This document shows positions 33,687-44,425 of a stretch of DNA of 64,000 bases, in pieces (positions within the stretch are counted from its first letter, which is position 1; the number at the start of each line of letters is the position of its first letter). Position numbers and translations under genes: made by a program. The notes beneath the pieces were generated by a model. That model made no database searches. It had not been told where the DNA came from and worked only from the letters and a program-made list of their open reading frames with translations. This DNA comes from Alitta virens (lineage: Eukaryota > Annelida > Polychaeta > Phyllodocida > Nereididae). The stretch is from assembly GCA_932294295.1 (NCBI GenBank), contig OW028581.1, forward strand, positions 15,090,662 through 15,154,661, read 5' to 3'.

Positions 33687-34250
33687 AGCCCTAATTATAA
33701 CCAATCAAACGGCATAGAATAATGATGCGCCACTAGCACTAACCCTTGGTATCGTCGCGTTGGTTGGTTGGCTCGCCGGGGCCTATAATTACCGCATGAG
33801 AAAGGCAAAGTTAGACCTCACAAAATCCACCATGTTTGGACAGCTGTCAACCATCCACCTGCGCAGTGGCCTATTGCGCACCACAACAACGCCACTGCGC
33901 ATGCTCACCTAATTTTCCCCGAAGTGCATTCATGCAGAGCACCCTTAGCTCAGAGCTCTGCACAGCAGATCTGAACAAGAAACGGGCGGGGGAACATCTC
34001 TCCGGTCTGTTTTGGTCCTTTTATTCGCACTCTGCTTAGCAACGGCCAGCTCTGGGCTTAACGGAAAATTAAAGCGTGGATTAGGCGCACAGTCAGTGCG
34101 AAAGGCATATAGCATTGCTTTACACACCAAAGGATCCAAATACTGTTTTTATCTTTTCCTGGAAATATTCTGCCGCTGCTTTGCGTGCTCCATGGCCTTT
34201 TGCTAAGGGTAGATCCATGACTCATTTCAACTCAGTACAGCAGCACACAC
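33687..34250 (-). promoter_or_regulatory. ONECUT 5' flank / probable promoter and 5' UTR
   Basis: About 560 bp directly upstream of the ONECUT start codon, richer in CpG and more complex than its surroundings. Seen: a CCAAT box (33701-33705 on the plus strand), a perfect 10-bp inverted repeat TGCGCAGTGG / CCACTGCGCA (33860-33869 and 33892-33901), the second arm overlapping the NRF1-type palindrome TGCGCATGC (33896-33904), and E-box-like CAGCTG (33841-33846). No clear TATA box near the ATG. The transcription start cannot be placed from sequence; an intron in the 5' UTR is possible. Confidence 0.5.
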
Positions 34251-35095
34251 GTGCATCTAGTCAGCTTGTAATAGATTAGAAGACATGCTAACTAGCTTAT
34301 TCTAATCCCACAAATGCTCTATTCAATAGATCAATGTCAAATCTATATTTTTACAACCGGGTTAGTAGATGAATGCTAGTGTGGATTGTAAAGTGAGTTT
34401 AAGCATAATTGCATTGCATGACTTCTCATGTATAGACTTATATGTATTAACTGCAGTTATTTTGTAATAACCAAATTATCCGGAATGCGAAATTTTTAAT
34501 GAAGGAGTTTTTCGTTTGTTGTTTGTTTGTTTTTTCTATTCTACTTTAAATTTCCTTTGTGCTTGAATAAAAGATATATTCCAAGTATGAATCTGTCCCA
34601 CGATAGAATTATAATGACCAAAAAAAAAAAAAGGTTCTGTAACAAATATAGGCTTATGGTAAGCAGAAGACATTAAAATTATAGTTTTCTAGTTTATGCC
34701 AATAAAATAATCATAATTATGATGAATTAAATTAAATCTACAACCTTTGGAGAGTCAATTTTATTGGAGTAGGGCCTTTTTCCTTTCTTTGTTTCTTTTT
34801 CTTTTTTAATTTTACGTGACTGCTGTGAAGTTCGATGCACCAAACTATCGTCTTAATTAGAGAACCTAGCTAAGCTCTAATTTCACCAAGCTATCGGCCT
34901 ATTAAATAAGAAAAAATCTGAAAAGTAGATAACTTAAACCAACTATAGTGTCAGGAGTTGCATGCTGTTGGGGATGGTCCATTTTATTAAGCCTTTACTT
35001 GGACAAGAGTTTAATCCTTTTTGGCTTGCATATCAACTGTAAAGTTCATTGCACCTAAGCTATAATAAACTTTAAAATTCACAGCAGTCACCCTT
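34251..35095. other. AT-rich ONECUT upstream DNA, no gene
   Basis: No gene or repeat family recognised; A/T runs near 34500-34640. Confidence 0.5.
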
Positions 35096-35700
35096 CACAG
35101 AGAAGTGGGCAAAAAGCCATGGGTGACTAACAGTAAGAATTGCAGCGGCCTGGCTTAATGCTCAATCAGGCATTTATCCCGTGAACGCTTCAGTGGGAAA
35201 CTTTTGTGCGCTGTCTTTCATGTCGGCCTATTTTGAATCGGTTAGAACGGCTGAATCTGGATTTAACATTACTGAGTTATGAATGGGTAATTCTCCTCCA
35301 ACAGCCCCCCCCCCCCCTCTCCCCCCATGGCAGCTCTCAGAGCTAGTCAGAGGCCTGAGAGGCTGCGGTGCCCGTGCCATGCATGTGTTAAATGCCAGGT
35401 AGGGATTATGGAGGAATTATTCAAGCAATGGGAAACTGCAGGTAGCTGGCCTTTTGTGATGCCAGCTCCGACTGCCACAGAATTGTGCTTCCAGTGACAG
35501 ACTATGCGCGTGCGGCAGCCCTCGATACCCAACTTAGCTTTTCGAGCTTATTCAGTTGTGACGGCCACAATATTGCATTAGGAGCCTGTGAAAGCCGGCC
35601 ATGGTTTGACACACAACACAGCTCCCAGTCTCCAATTTACAATAAATTTCCTTCTCTGCATATTCAACTCTTCTACAATAGTGCACACCTTTAATAACAT
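35096..35700. promoter_or_regulatory. Candidate upstream regulatory block 8
   Basis: Two complex blocks (35100-35290 and 35340-35700) separated by a C tract (about 35305-35316). Seen: AGCTCTCAGAGCT palindrome (35333-35345), TGCATGTGTTAA, and many CpGs around 35500. Located 1.4-2 kb 5' of the ONECUT start, so a proximal enhancer is plausible. Short overlapping frames show no protein family. Confidence 0.35.
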
Positions 35701-36163
35701 CAGCTGCTGGGGCCACAACACACTCAACTTCCATGAGAATCCCTTGACAAGTCATGCGTGAAACCTTTATAGTTATATTTTCCAATGTGTTCATTTTACA
35801 GTTCAGTGCCCCCTCTAAAGAACCTCTTCATGCTACATATTAATACGCAGTCCAATTATGCATATCGCCTTTTATGTTATCTCCAGGTAACACTTGGGGA
35901 ATAACATTGGGGTAAAATTTGAATTGCTTAGGTGTGATCTCTTTCAATTATGACAATTAAGAAAAGAAAAAAATTGCATAATTTTGATATGAAAGAGAAA
36001 ATAATAAGAAGAAGTTTATATCATTCTGATGTAGGGAGCACTTAAGGGATAGGCGCCTAATGAGGTAACAAAATTAGAATTGCCTAGCTAGGTGTGATAT
36101 CTTTTAATAAAAAAATAAAATTATGAAAAAGGGAATGAAATAAAAAGAAGAGACCATATAATT
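35701..36163. other. AT-rich intergenic DNA with a local duplication
   Basis: Related phrases TAGGTGTGATCTCTTTCAAT (about 35930) and AGGTGTGATATCTTTTAATA (about 36088), each followed by similar purine-rich sequence, indicate a degenerate duplication with a period of about 158 bp. Confidence 0.55.
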
Positions 36164-36382
36164 CTAATATGATATAGATGAACAGGAAAAACTATTTAAC
36201 AGCCCTAACTTGACTGTAGACTGATAATTTTTTAATTCCTTAAAAAATACAGCATTTCCGGGAATCCACCAAACACACGGTTTGTAGAAGACCAGAAATA
36301 GCGAGTATTTGGAATTCAGCGCGTTTGACTTGCTGAGGCATGCTTGAATTGCTGCAAGGACGAATGAGCCCTCGATCGACAT
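36164..36382 (-). CDS. Unassigned small open frame, divergent partner
   Basis: A 72-codon frame starting with ATG at 36382 and beginning MSIEGSFVLAAIQACLSK. No family recognised. It lies 10-35 bp from CCAAT and E2F-type motifs and diverges from the plus-strand frame at 36569. Could be a short first exon, or chance. Low confidence. Confidence 0.15.
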   Translation of the reverse strand: MSIEGSFVLAAIQACLSKSNALNSKYSLFLVFYKPCVWWIPGNAVFFKELKNYQSTVKLGLLNSFSCSSISY

Positions 36383-36568
36383 GCTTCATTTCCAATGCCA
36401 GGAAAAGGGCGCGAAAATGGTGCTAGGAAGGATCCAACCGCTTGCGACATCAACAACTCAGCGATGTCGGTGATAGTTATATAATTGTATAAATTTACTG
36501 ATTTTCATTAATTCAGATAGGATTGGGTTAATAAATGATGGCTATAATATGACCGAACTATAGAAATA
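36383..36568. promoter_or_regulatory. Candidate bidirectional promoter
   Basis: Contains a CCAAT box (36392-36396) and GGGCGCGAAAA (36407-36417), a good E2F-type site, in an otherwise AT-rich region. The YY1-like AAAATGGCCGC (36635-36645) follows on the plus side. Two small ATG-initiated frames diverge from this interval. Confidence 0.3.
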
Positions 36569-36853
36569 ATGCAGTTTTATCTTTTGGTATCAATGGTGTT
36601 TGCTGTAAGCGGCACGATGACCTATTATCTCTTCAAAATGGCCGCGATAGCGAGAAATGGGAAGCAAGTTGCAGTTATCAGCGGTAATAAAATCGCTGTG
36701 TGTGAATTAGGGTACGTAATAAGCACTGACAACAAGAAATATAACAAAAATGTTAATGGAAATATACCACATTCCCACCTACAATACTATCTTGTTACAT
36801 ACATCGCCATCAAACTGTTGATTTCGCCGGTATCCACGTTTGTTTATCTCTAG
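36569..36853 (+). CDS. Unassigned small open frame with hydrophobic N-terminus
   Basis: A 94-codon ATG frame. The first about 25 residues (MQFYLLVSMVFAVSGTMTYY...) look like a signal peptide or membrane segment, the middle is polar, and the end is hydrophobic again. No family recognised, no clear splice context, and codon use is not distinctive. Downstream of the CCAAT/E2F block. Possibly a real small gene, more probably chance. Confidence 0.2.
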   Translation: MQFYLLVSMVFAVSGTMTYYLFKMAAIARNGKQVAVISGNKIAVCELGYVISTDNKKYNKNVNGNIPHSHLQYYLVTYIAIKLLISPVSTFVYL

Positions 36854-37280
36854 ACACGTGGTTAAGGCTTAAGCTGAGCCGGTTAATTGCCATAATATGA
36901 ATCTGATTCATTTATGTCACAATGTGTGACATTGTACATGAACCACGCACTTAGTCAAAAATAAAATTCTGCCAGTTTCTAAAATTTAGTCTATTTTACT
37001 CTTTTAGAATATGAATGGAATTGCAAAATATTGACTAAATATGCCCAAATCAATAACATTTGCTAAACCTCAGGATTTAAAAAGTCGAAAGTCAACCAAG
37101 CCCAAATATAAAAAAATAAATAAAAAGCTGCACACTTTAATGTCCTCATAAAAGATAAAAGGTAAATTATGGCATGTGCATCCCACCAGCACATGGAAAC
37201 AATCCTGCTTCAGATAAGATAGATTAATAAATTTTATTAACATAAAAGCTTATGAATTTTATGAAATATTACCAGCACCA
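36854..37280. other. AT-rich DNA, no feature
   Basis: Nothing recognised apart from a short palindromic TTATGTCACAATGTGTGACATT (arms TGTCACA / TGTGACA, about 36913-36930). Confidence 0.45.
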
Positions 37281-37283
37281 AGT

Positions 37284-38950
37284 GTGGACTGCATGCATTG
37301 TTTTGATATTATGTTAGTTGTTCTAGCACCAACTCGATCAATTTTGAAAAACGCATACTCTGATATTATTGAACTTAAGTCATGGTCTGTAGTTACATAT
37401 CTATACCCGATTGAGAAATTAACAATACTTCATAATACTAAGCAATCACATTTTGCATTTTGTATTTCAGTTTAAGATACATTTTGATATACAAGTGCCA
37501 ACAGATTGACACTGAAATGAATTTAATATTTTGTACAAAATACATGTATATATTGCCATAAAATCCATTCTGCCATTGGGAAAATTCCACAGTTTCAAGC
37601 GGTTCTGCTATCATCTGGTATATATTTTTTGTGTGTATGTAGACATGTTATAGAATACATTGCAGCACTGATTATTATTGTTGCAATGCTATCTTTTTCA
37701 ATCACATGTAATAATTGTGAAGTTGTTTGCACCCGATTTGTATTCGTGAATCCCATAACAGCTTTAAATTTTGCTTGTTTAGTTTCCTCAATAAATAAGC
37801 CATATATTAGAATTGTGTGCGACCAAATAATCATGATAAATATATTTTTGAAAATATTTTATAGCCAATATATAAACTGTAAAAGTATGTTGCAATTAAC
37901 TAGTTATTACCTAAAAGAATTTGGAGAATGTTACCAAAAATCAACTGCAAAACATTAACATATATTGTAATTCGATTTATCTTAGTCTGGCTTGAACATG
38001 ATGTATCAAGGTGCTACAAAAGTGAAATTCTTTAAAAAAGAATGAATGAATATTATTATCAAGTCAATATTATTGGAGGATGTTACCAAAAATCAACTGC
38101 AAGCCTAGCCCACTGGGTTAAAAACATTATGCATGTTTTGAAAAAAAACAACAACATTAGAAATAGTTTTGGATTATTGCATTGTTCAACAGTAATTAGG
38201 TAAATAGATGTTCTGAAAAATTGAAATAGAACATTTTGTTATTTGTAAAGAGTAATGATTTTTTCCTATAATATGAATTACATTTGCAAAATGACCCATG
38301 TGGCAGGTACTATGATTGAGTTGCATGTTGCATTTAAGTTTCCTCATCCCATAATAGTCAATATTGTATGGGGCGCAGCTTCTTCATCAGTTATTAGACC
38401 ACTTCTTTTAATGCAAAAGAAGGCATTAAAAATACCCCAAAAATTACCAAGATATACAAGTAGTGAAATAGTTTTTGCAAATGCTAGATGTCACAGCATA
38501 GATAATATAAAGAAAATACATTGCTGTATTATCATGTTTTAATATTTAAATAATCTGTTACCTTCAGTTTTTCAAAATATGTACACATTTTTAATATTGA
38601 TATTCATGCGTATAGTACTAGGCATCGTGGTGATATCAAGTTACCAAGACCAAGAATTAATCTCTTTAAGAAATCTATTGTATTAAGAGGTCCATTTTTA
38701 TGGAATAGCCTCCCAATTGATGTAAGAAATTCAGCTTCTTTGGATAACTTTAAAGTAAATGTGAAAAGACATACCTCTTGCATACATGTAAACAAATATT
38801 CCTGGTTTATTTTGATATAATTTGTAATTTAGACTTCATTTAATTATTACGTTGTGGGAGTACTATAAGCTCTTAGGAATTTCCAGCTCCTATTTTTTAT
38901 CTTCCGATTGTTTGTTAATGATATTCTGTATATCAAAACCATCTAGTGGA
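37284..38950 (+). pseudogene. Degenerate non-LTR retrotransposon (LINE), reverse-transcriptase 3' part and 3' tail
   Basis: LINE-type pol remnant, broken by frameshifts and stops. In the frame at 38255-38540, FPHPIIVNIVWG is followed by LLLMQKKALKI, matching the CNxVWG...LLQKKAIRI block just downstream of the catalytic palm in CR1/L2/RTE-like elements. After a frame change, 38602-38820 is open and ends in TAA: HAYSTRHRGDIKLPRPRIN, then RGPFLWNSLPIDVRNSAS, the typical C-terminal tail (YNTR...RxxGPxLWNSLP..IKNS). An earlier segment (37284-37475, ending KLTILHNTKQSHFAF) may be the thumb-region KLxLNxxKT block. Beyond the stop, TAAGCTCTTAGGAATTTCCA resembles LINE 3' UTRs. No intact catalytic motif, so it is inactive. 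A 27-bp phrase (ATGTTACCAAAAATCAACTG) is repeated at about 37928 and 38080. Confidence 0.8.
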
Positions 38951-39055
38951 ATAAAAAAAAAACAGAAGTGAAAAACATATTTTTCTTTTTGTTTGGCGGT
39001 GAGAAATATGCTTATGATTGATTAGCAACTTTTTATGTTTTTTACTCGTTAATGT
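38951..39055. other. AT-rich spacer
   Basis: A-rich sequence after the LINE 3' end; no other feature. Confidence 0.4.
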
Positions 39056-39510
39056 CACTTGATACTTGTTTGGGATAACTCTTTTGCTAGGAGATATAAA
39101 TTCTTTCTCTGTGCTGAACAACATGATAGTCGATTGGCAATTTATGAAAGAAACATAGGTAAATTAGCATTCATTACTGGGAGGAAGGTCGCGGACTCCG
39201 CAAGAAATGTTGGGTGGCTCGGTGCATCAAACATCCTGAAAAGTTGTTTTCGAACTGAATCAATAACATTGAGACTAAAACACAAGGCTGTACTTGATCA
39301 AGTAGATTAACAAGAACACTTAGGCTACAATAAACAAGGCACTCGCTGTACGACAGCCTGTATCGCAGTTCATATCGATGCTCGGAAGCGACTCTATCTT
39401 GGCAGAATTATAACATGTTTCGGAGATACTTTTCCTAATTACATTGTTGATTTATAAGTGCAGCCTTGATTGCTGACGTTCCCAGTCATTGGCCTTGAGC
39501 TTATAGACAG
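39056..39510. promoter_or_regulatory. Candidate upstream regulatory block 9
   Basis: Complex single-copy stretch standing out from AT-rich flanks, with CpGs around 39180-39215 and 39345-39400 and motifs such as TATCGATGC (39374) and CTAATTACATTGTTG (39438). The 83-codon frame at 39059-39310 is unrecognised. Enhancer-like by composition only. Confidence 0.3.
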
Positions 39511-40875
39511 GCAAAACTTGCAAGAGATGTAAGCAATATCTGAGGTTATCCATTTAATGGTGACAGCGAAAAGTAAAGAGGATTGTTCGAACTACAATTG
39601 TCATATAAAACCTCCATGACTCCGAGTTCAATACAATGTAGACTTGCACAAATTTAAACTCTCAACCAATTTGTTAAAACAGAATTATTCATGCTGCAGG
39701 GTTGCTTATTGTATTTATTTCATTTCTAACCCTGATTACAAGTATATTTATTGATGGTGCACTTTTGACATTTTTTCCCTATTTTGATTCTTTTCACACC
39801 GTATAAAATTAATTATACCATTAAAATAGCTTTGTTTAATATGTTTTATTTTTACTAGGCTAAATCATTTAATATGACTAAACGATGTGAAGAAAAGTTT
39901 GAATTATTTTTTTAATCTGATTTATTGCTTTGAAGTATATAATGTGTAATTTTACTGATGTTCTGTGCAAATTCAAATGACTGATCTTAAGTGATATATG
40001 AAAAATGACTGTCACTAAAAAAACAATGATTTTATGCATGGTACTTTTTTCCATAATTCGACATCAGCACACCATTTTTTCTTAAATACCTTATCGCAAA
40101 AGAAACATAGTTATATGAAAGAATACAAATTAGCAATTTCAATGTTATTTAATTATCTAATCATTTGAAAATTAAGTAATCATTTGAAAAATTAGAACAA
40201 TGGCTGACTGACTAATTGCTTCATGGGGTCAGCATCTTTTTGATGTCTGTTTCATGTTCATAAAAGTGTGAAAAAGACGGTTGCAGGATTCCTGGGTACT
40301 GTTGAGAAGTTAATTGCCATGAGCTCTGGTGGGGTAACCTATTGTTTCACAAGTACCATATATTATGGCCCATATGTCATAGATTGCCAGCTGTTAACGT
40401 GGACCCATGCTGATTTGGGGGGGGGGGGGGGGTATAGCTTGAGCATCTGTTGTCCTTAAAAGTATATATATTTTCCCCTGTGCTTAACTAGATAATAGGC
40501 TTAAGTTAATTTTGTACTTCAGTAAATAATGTGGTTCGTGCGTTTAAGGGTAGTTATTTCAGCCCCAACACAAGCTGATACAGTCTCATTCCACCCCCCT
40601 CACAATGATTTCTTTTGTTTTCTATAATTACTGTATTTGTATATAATCATCTTTATTCTATCTATTGGAATTTGAGCTTTGCCCTACTAATTAGGGGATG
40701 AAATTGAATAGCATTATATATATTCAGAAGATGTGGGATTCATGCACTATTGTTATATCCCCTGGTATTTGTCTTGTTTCAGCTGAATTTATGTAATAAA
40801 TTTCCTTTCTCATTTTTGGTCAACTCTGTGACACTGTGTGACAGACTGTTGAGAGCATGATTTGCATCATGTCAG
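39511..40875. other. AT-rich intergenic DNA, no gene
   Basis: A 14-base G tract at about 40418-40431. No gene or repeat family recognised. Confidence 0.5.
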
Positions 40876-41100
40876 GCAATGATGTATACACGAGTACATT
40901 TAAAGTGCTGTTAATTTAGCTCACAATAATACATGGGATTAGGTGTTAATTGTGTTTTAATGAAACAGGAAATTGGCATTAGGAAAGCATTTTATCAACT
41001 TTCAATGTGGTCTTTTGTGCAATAAAATGAAATGAATAATAATTGTTAATTATCATGATATTTATGTTGTATTTGAATTTGTCACCACAGTGACAGCGGT
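40876..41100. promoter_or_regulatory. Candidate homeodomain-site cluster (block 10)
   Basis: Dense TAAT/ATTA cores in a non-repetitive context: GTTAATTTAG (40911), GGATTAGG (40936), GTTAATTGTG (40944) and TTTTAATGAAAC (40955), then GTTAATTATC near 41045. Homeodomain binding potential is inference. Confidence 0.25.
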
Positions 41101-42270
41101 TTTTCAAAAGTAACTACTTTGCCTGGAAATTTCCATTAAATATTGTCATGAACAAAACACACTTTTATATACTGACTTTTTAAAAAATATAAATCATAAG
41201 ATCTTATGATCATAAACAGTCCAAACAATCCTGTAACTATTTACATTGTGATGTATTTGCAGGAGTGTACATACTTTTGAGAGTAGCAGTGTAGCTACAA
41301 AAAATATGTACATTGAAAAAGAGTCTGTGTGGGGGCAATTGACAAACCCCACCAAATATGAAAATTATTTTCTTATATTTTATGGTGACACATCTCATCA
41401 TTACTACTGCCGCTGACGCATTATCACATAAGCAGAATGGTTTCACAACAGTATTGTTTGAATATGTGGATTCTAAATATGAAGAAAAATGGAGATGCAT
41501 ATTTATTATGTAAATGACATAAAAATTTATCAATTATGATACTTCACAGGTTGTTATGCATTATTATTTTTTTTCGTGGTCACCTATTAGTCATTGTGTC
41601 ATTATATAAAAAAATATATGATTATTTATGTTTCAGTAAAAAGAATGTAAAAATTATAATTAACCTTTATGTAAAAAAAGACCTACAATAACCAACTTTT
41701 TATTTTTCAATATTTTTTGTATTTAACAGTCACAAAAAGACAAGACAATAAATTTTCAATATTTTATTTTCAGGAGTGACAAAAAGACAATATACACTTG
41801 TGAAAAGAAAGCAGGCCTAAAATCTCAAGACAGCAGGTAAGAATTGTTTTATTGTTGATTAACTTGTTAAATGTTTTATTGTGATGTCATTTTTCATTTT
41901 TTTTACTTTATTAGTGATTTAGATTTTGATTAAGTTTTATCGTAATGGGTTTCTCGAATGATTTTAGACAATTTGTTTATAAATAAAAATATTAGAAAAA
42001 TTGCATTTGTACACACATTTTAAAAATATTCCTAGTGCAGTATTTTACTAAATTTTAATATTTTGGGACAGCCAGGTGTATTATAATTAATTTTTGGCAT
42101 TGTGCTGATAGAATGGAGTTATAATTTGTATGGTTGGTCCAAGTGACATTATGATAGAAAAAAATGGTTTTGTCACTGAACCATTTATTCATTCTTATTA
42201 GACCATGCACACCTAGACTAGGTTACATTTTTCTTGAAAATAATGATTGCACCAGTTAAAGGAATAGAAT
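41101..42270. other. AT-rich intergenic DNA, no gene
   Basis: A repeated phrase TTCAATATTTT...CAC/GAGTGACAAAAAGACAA occurs twice (about 41707-41750 and 41756-41792), a local duplication. No gene. Confidence 0.5.
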
Positions 42271-42275
42271 AGATC

Positions 42276-42322
42276 ATATAATATAATATAATATAATATA
42301 ATATAATATAATATAATATAAT
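42276..42322. repeat. (ATAAT)n microsatellite
   Basis: About nine perfect five-base units. Confidence 0.95.
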
Positions 42323-42990
42323 TCTTTTTCTAAAATGATGAAGATCAATATCACTGTATTTAAATAAATTTCACCTAAATCACGTGAATAGCACAATTTA
42401 GCGTGGTTGCAGATGGTTTGGTGAAATAATATTTTTTTCTATTTTCTCTGAAGTAAATTGTTTTTAATAAACACAATAGCAACATAGCTATACACTAAAT
42501 CTATTGAAATTCCAATATTCCATTGCTTGTGTGGCATATTGTAACATTCTTGCAGCCACTGGCTTGTAGAGTCCGTTGTGAGACACCTCCTGTCCTCTAG
42601 CGGGATTTCCAGTAACTAGCAAACAGTCACTCTGGTGGGATCGATGAAAACTCACCAAACGAATGGATTTTCTCTTTCTATTTCTATTCAATCTTTTGTG
42701 TGCGTTCTTTTAAAAGAAGAATACAAAGTTATATCGACGTATTCACATTTTCTTACATATTTCATTGCCATATGTACAACAGCTCGCTTTTCTCATGGAC
42801 AAAATGCATTTCCTATTGTTTGTTTACACTAAGGACATTTATAAATAATTTCAAAATAACTTACTACTTTTAAATACACGTAACTGCATAGTGATATGAA
42901 AATCAATATTATCACCCTATTGTCAACATACATGGTCTTAATATTGAGGTGAAATAAATTGGTAAAGATAGTGTTTGGTCAAAAATGTTA
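42323..42990. other. Intergenic DNA, no gene
   Basis: Somewhat more complex around 42530-42660; no coding feature recognised. Confidence 0.45.
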
Positions 42991-42992
42991 GT

Positions 42993-43385
42993 TATTAGAA
43001 TAATGAGGTGGTCTTAGGACTAATTGTGAGGTGGTCTTACAAGTGAGGTTGTCTTAATAGTGAGGCTGTCTTAATAGTGAGGTGGTCTTAATTGTGAAGT
43101 CTTAATAATAAGGTGGTCTTAATAATGAGGTGGTCTTAATAGTGAGGTGATCTTAATTGTGAGGTGATCTTAATTGTGAGGTGGTCTTAATTGTGAGGTG
43201 GTCTTGATTATGAGGTGGTCTTAATGGTGAGGTGGTCTTAATAATGAGGTGGTCTTAATGGTGAGGTGGTCTTAATAATGAGGTGTTCTTAATGGTGAGG
43301 TGGTCTTACAAGTGAGGTGGTCTTAATGGTGAGGTGGTCTTACAAGTGAGGTGGTCTTAATAATGAGGTGGCCTTAATGGTCAGA
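42993..43385 (+). repeat. GAGGTGGTCTTAATnnT minisatellite (expanded pogo-like TIR subunit)
   Basis: About twenty head-to-tail units of 17-20 bp with consensus GAGGTGGTCTTAATnGT; variable units carry AATAAT, ATTGT, ATGGT or ACAAGT at the junction. Some unit pairs alternate (AATAATGAGG then AATGGTGAGG, 43210-43345), showing later amplification of a two-unit block. Same unit as 25765-25935 in reverse. Confidence 0.93.
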
Positions 43386-43720
43386 TTCCCATGTAATTTG
43401 TTGGTGGTAATTTTGAAGGCACTGTGAATCTGTGCTATCTGTAATATCATAAAATTAGTTTGCTTTGATTTTTAAATATAAATTTCATGATAAAAAGAGG
43501 CCACAGTTGGTCAATTTAACAAAACGAAGAGATAATTAAAAAGATTATTATTTTTTTCAAAAAAAATCAGATTATTGGAAAATGGTGTGGTTTTATCAGT
43601 ACTCAAGATCTAATACATAAATATGGATACGGTGTATTGAGATGTTTAATTTATAAGAAAAAAATATTAAAGTTTATTCATGAAGGTCATATTCAAATCT
43701 GTCAGGTCTATCTTTCTATG
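43386..43720. other. AT-rich DNA, no feature
   Basis: Nothing recognised. Confidence 0.45.
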
Positions 43721-43724
43721 ACTC

Positions 43725-44045
43725 ATAGCGAAACCTCGCCATTAAGACCATCTGTGTATACAATTTGGTGATCTTTATAATGAGGTGATCGTAATAGCGA
43801 GATAAAATAGTTATGTGCAGTTAGCAAAATTCTGATCTTAATTGTGAAGTGGTCTTAATAGTGAGGTATCGTTTAAGTTAGGATCATCTGCATTTTAAGT
43901 AGAACCTCTCCAGTACGATACCCTCTGTGGAATGCATTGGATTAAATGATGGGGAATTCTCAAATGGATTTGTAGGGGGGGGGGGGGGGAACAAATTAAA
44001 TTGATGAAAGAATGGCATTGATAGTGAGGTGGTCTTCATATAGTA
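43725..44045. repeat. Pogo-like inverted-repeat remnants
   Basis: AGCGAAACCTCGCCATTAAG at 43727 faces GAAGTGGTCTTAATAGTGAG at about 43845-43865, about 120 bp apart. This is the layout of a short non-autonomous element with both ends. A second end, TAGAACCTCTCCAGTACGAT, lies at about 43900, and TAGTGAGGTGGTCTTC near 44020. A G tract sits at 43976-43989. Confidence 0.5.
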
Positions 44046-44129
44046 AGTGCTCGTAATGTCCAGTGGTGTAAATGTAAAAAAAAAAGAAGAACTAAATGTG
44101 GTTTATATTTCTTGTTATCACCATCCAAG

Positions 44130-44425
44130 CAGTGTTTTAAAGTCTCAACCGACTTTACAATTACACCATTGGCAAGCATGTTCAATCTTTAGCCTTTCTC
44201 AACTCCCTGGGGAGTGTACAGTCCGTTACACAGCATTCCCTGCAAGGGATAAGCACTCTACAATTGCCATCACTGCCTATAGCCAAGTACCCATTTACAC
44301 CTGGGTGGAGTGGAGCAAAGAGTTACAGAGGATCTGCTCAGTTCCTCCATGCCATGGTCGGGGGCTCGAACCTACAACCTTTTGGTTTGACGCGAGCACC
44401 TTAACCACTAGGCCACGGCATGGTA
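44130..44425 (-). mobile_element. SINE-A, tRNA-derived, near full length
   Basis: Read on the minus strand: A-box-like TGGCCTAGTGGTTAAGGTGC, B box GGTTCGAGCCCCCGACCATG, then a body with CTCCACTCCACCCAGGTGTA, TACTTGGCTATAGGCAGTGA and GGAGTTGAGAAAGGCTAAAG. The same order of phrases occurs at 47190-47475 and 61930-62220. A plus-strand frame across it is an antisense artefact. Confidence 0.85.

Noticed and set aside
33687..33704. ONECUT start six codons further upstream
   Set aside because: That codon is TTG directly after an in-frame TGA; the ATG at 33686 fits the family N-terminus better.
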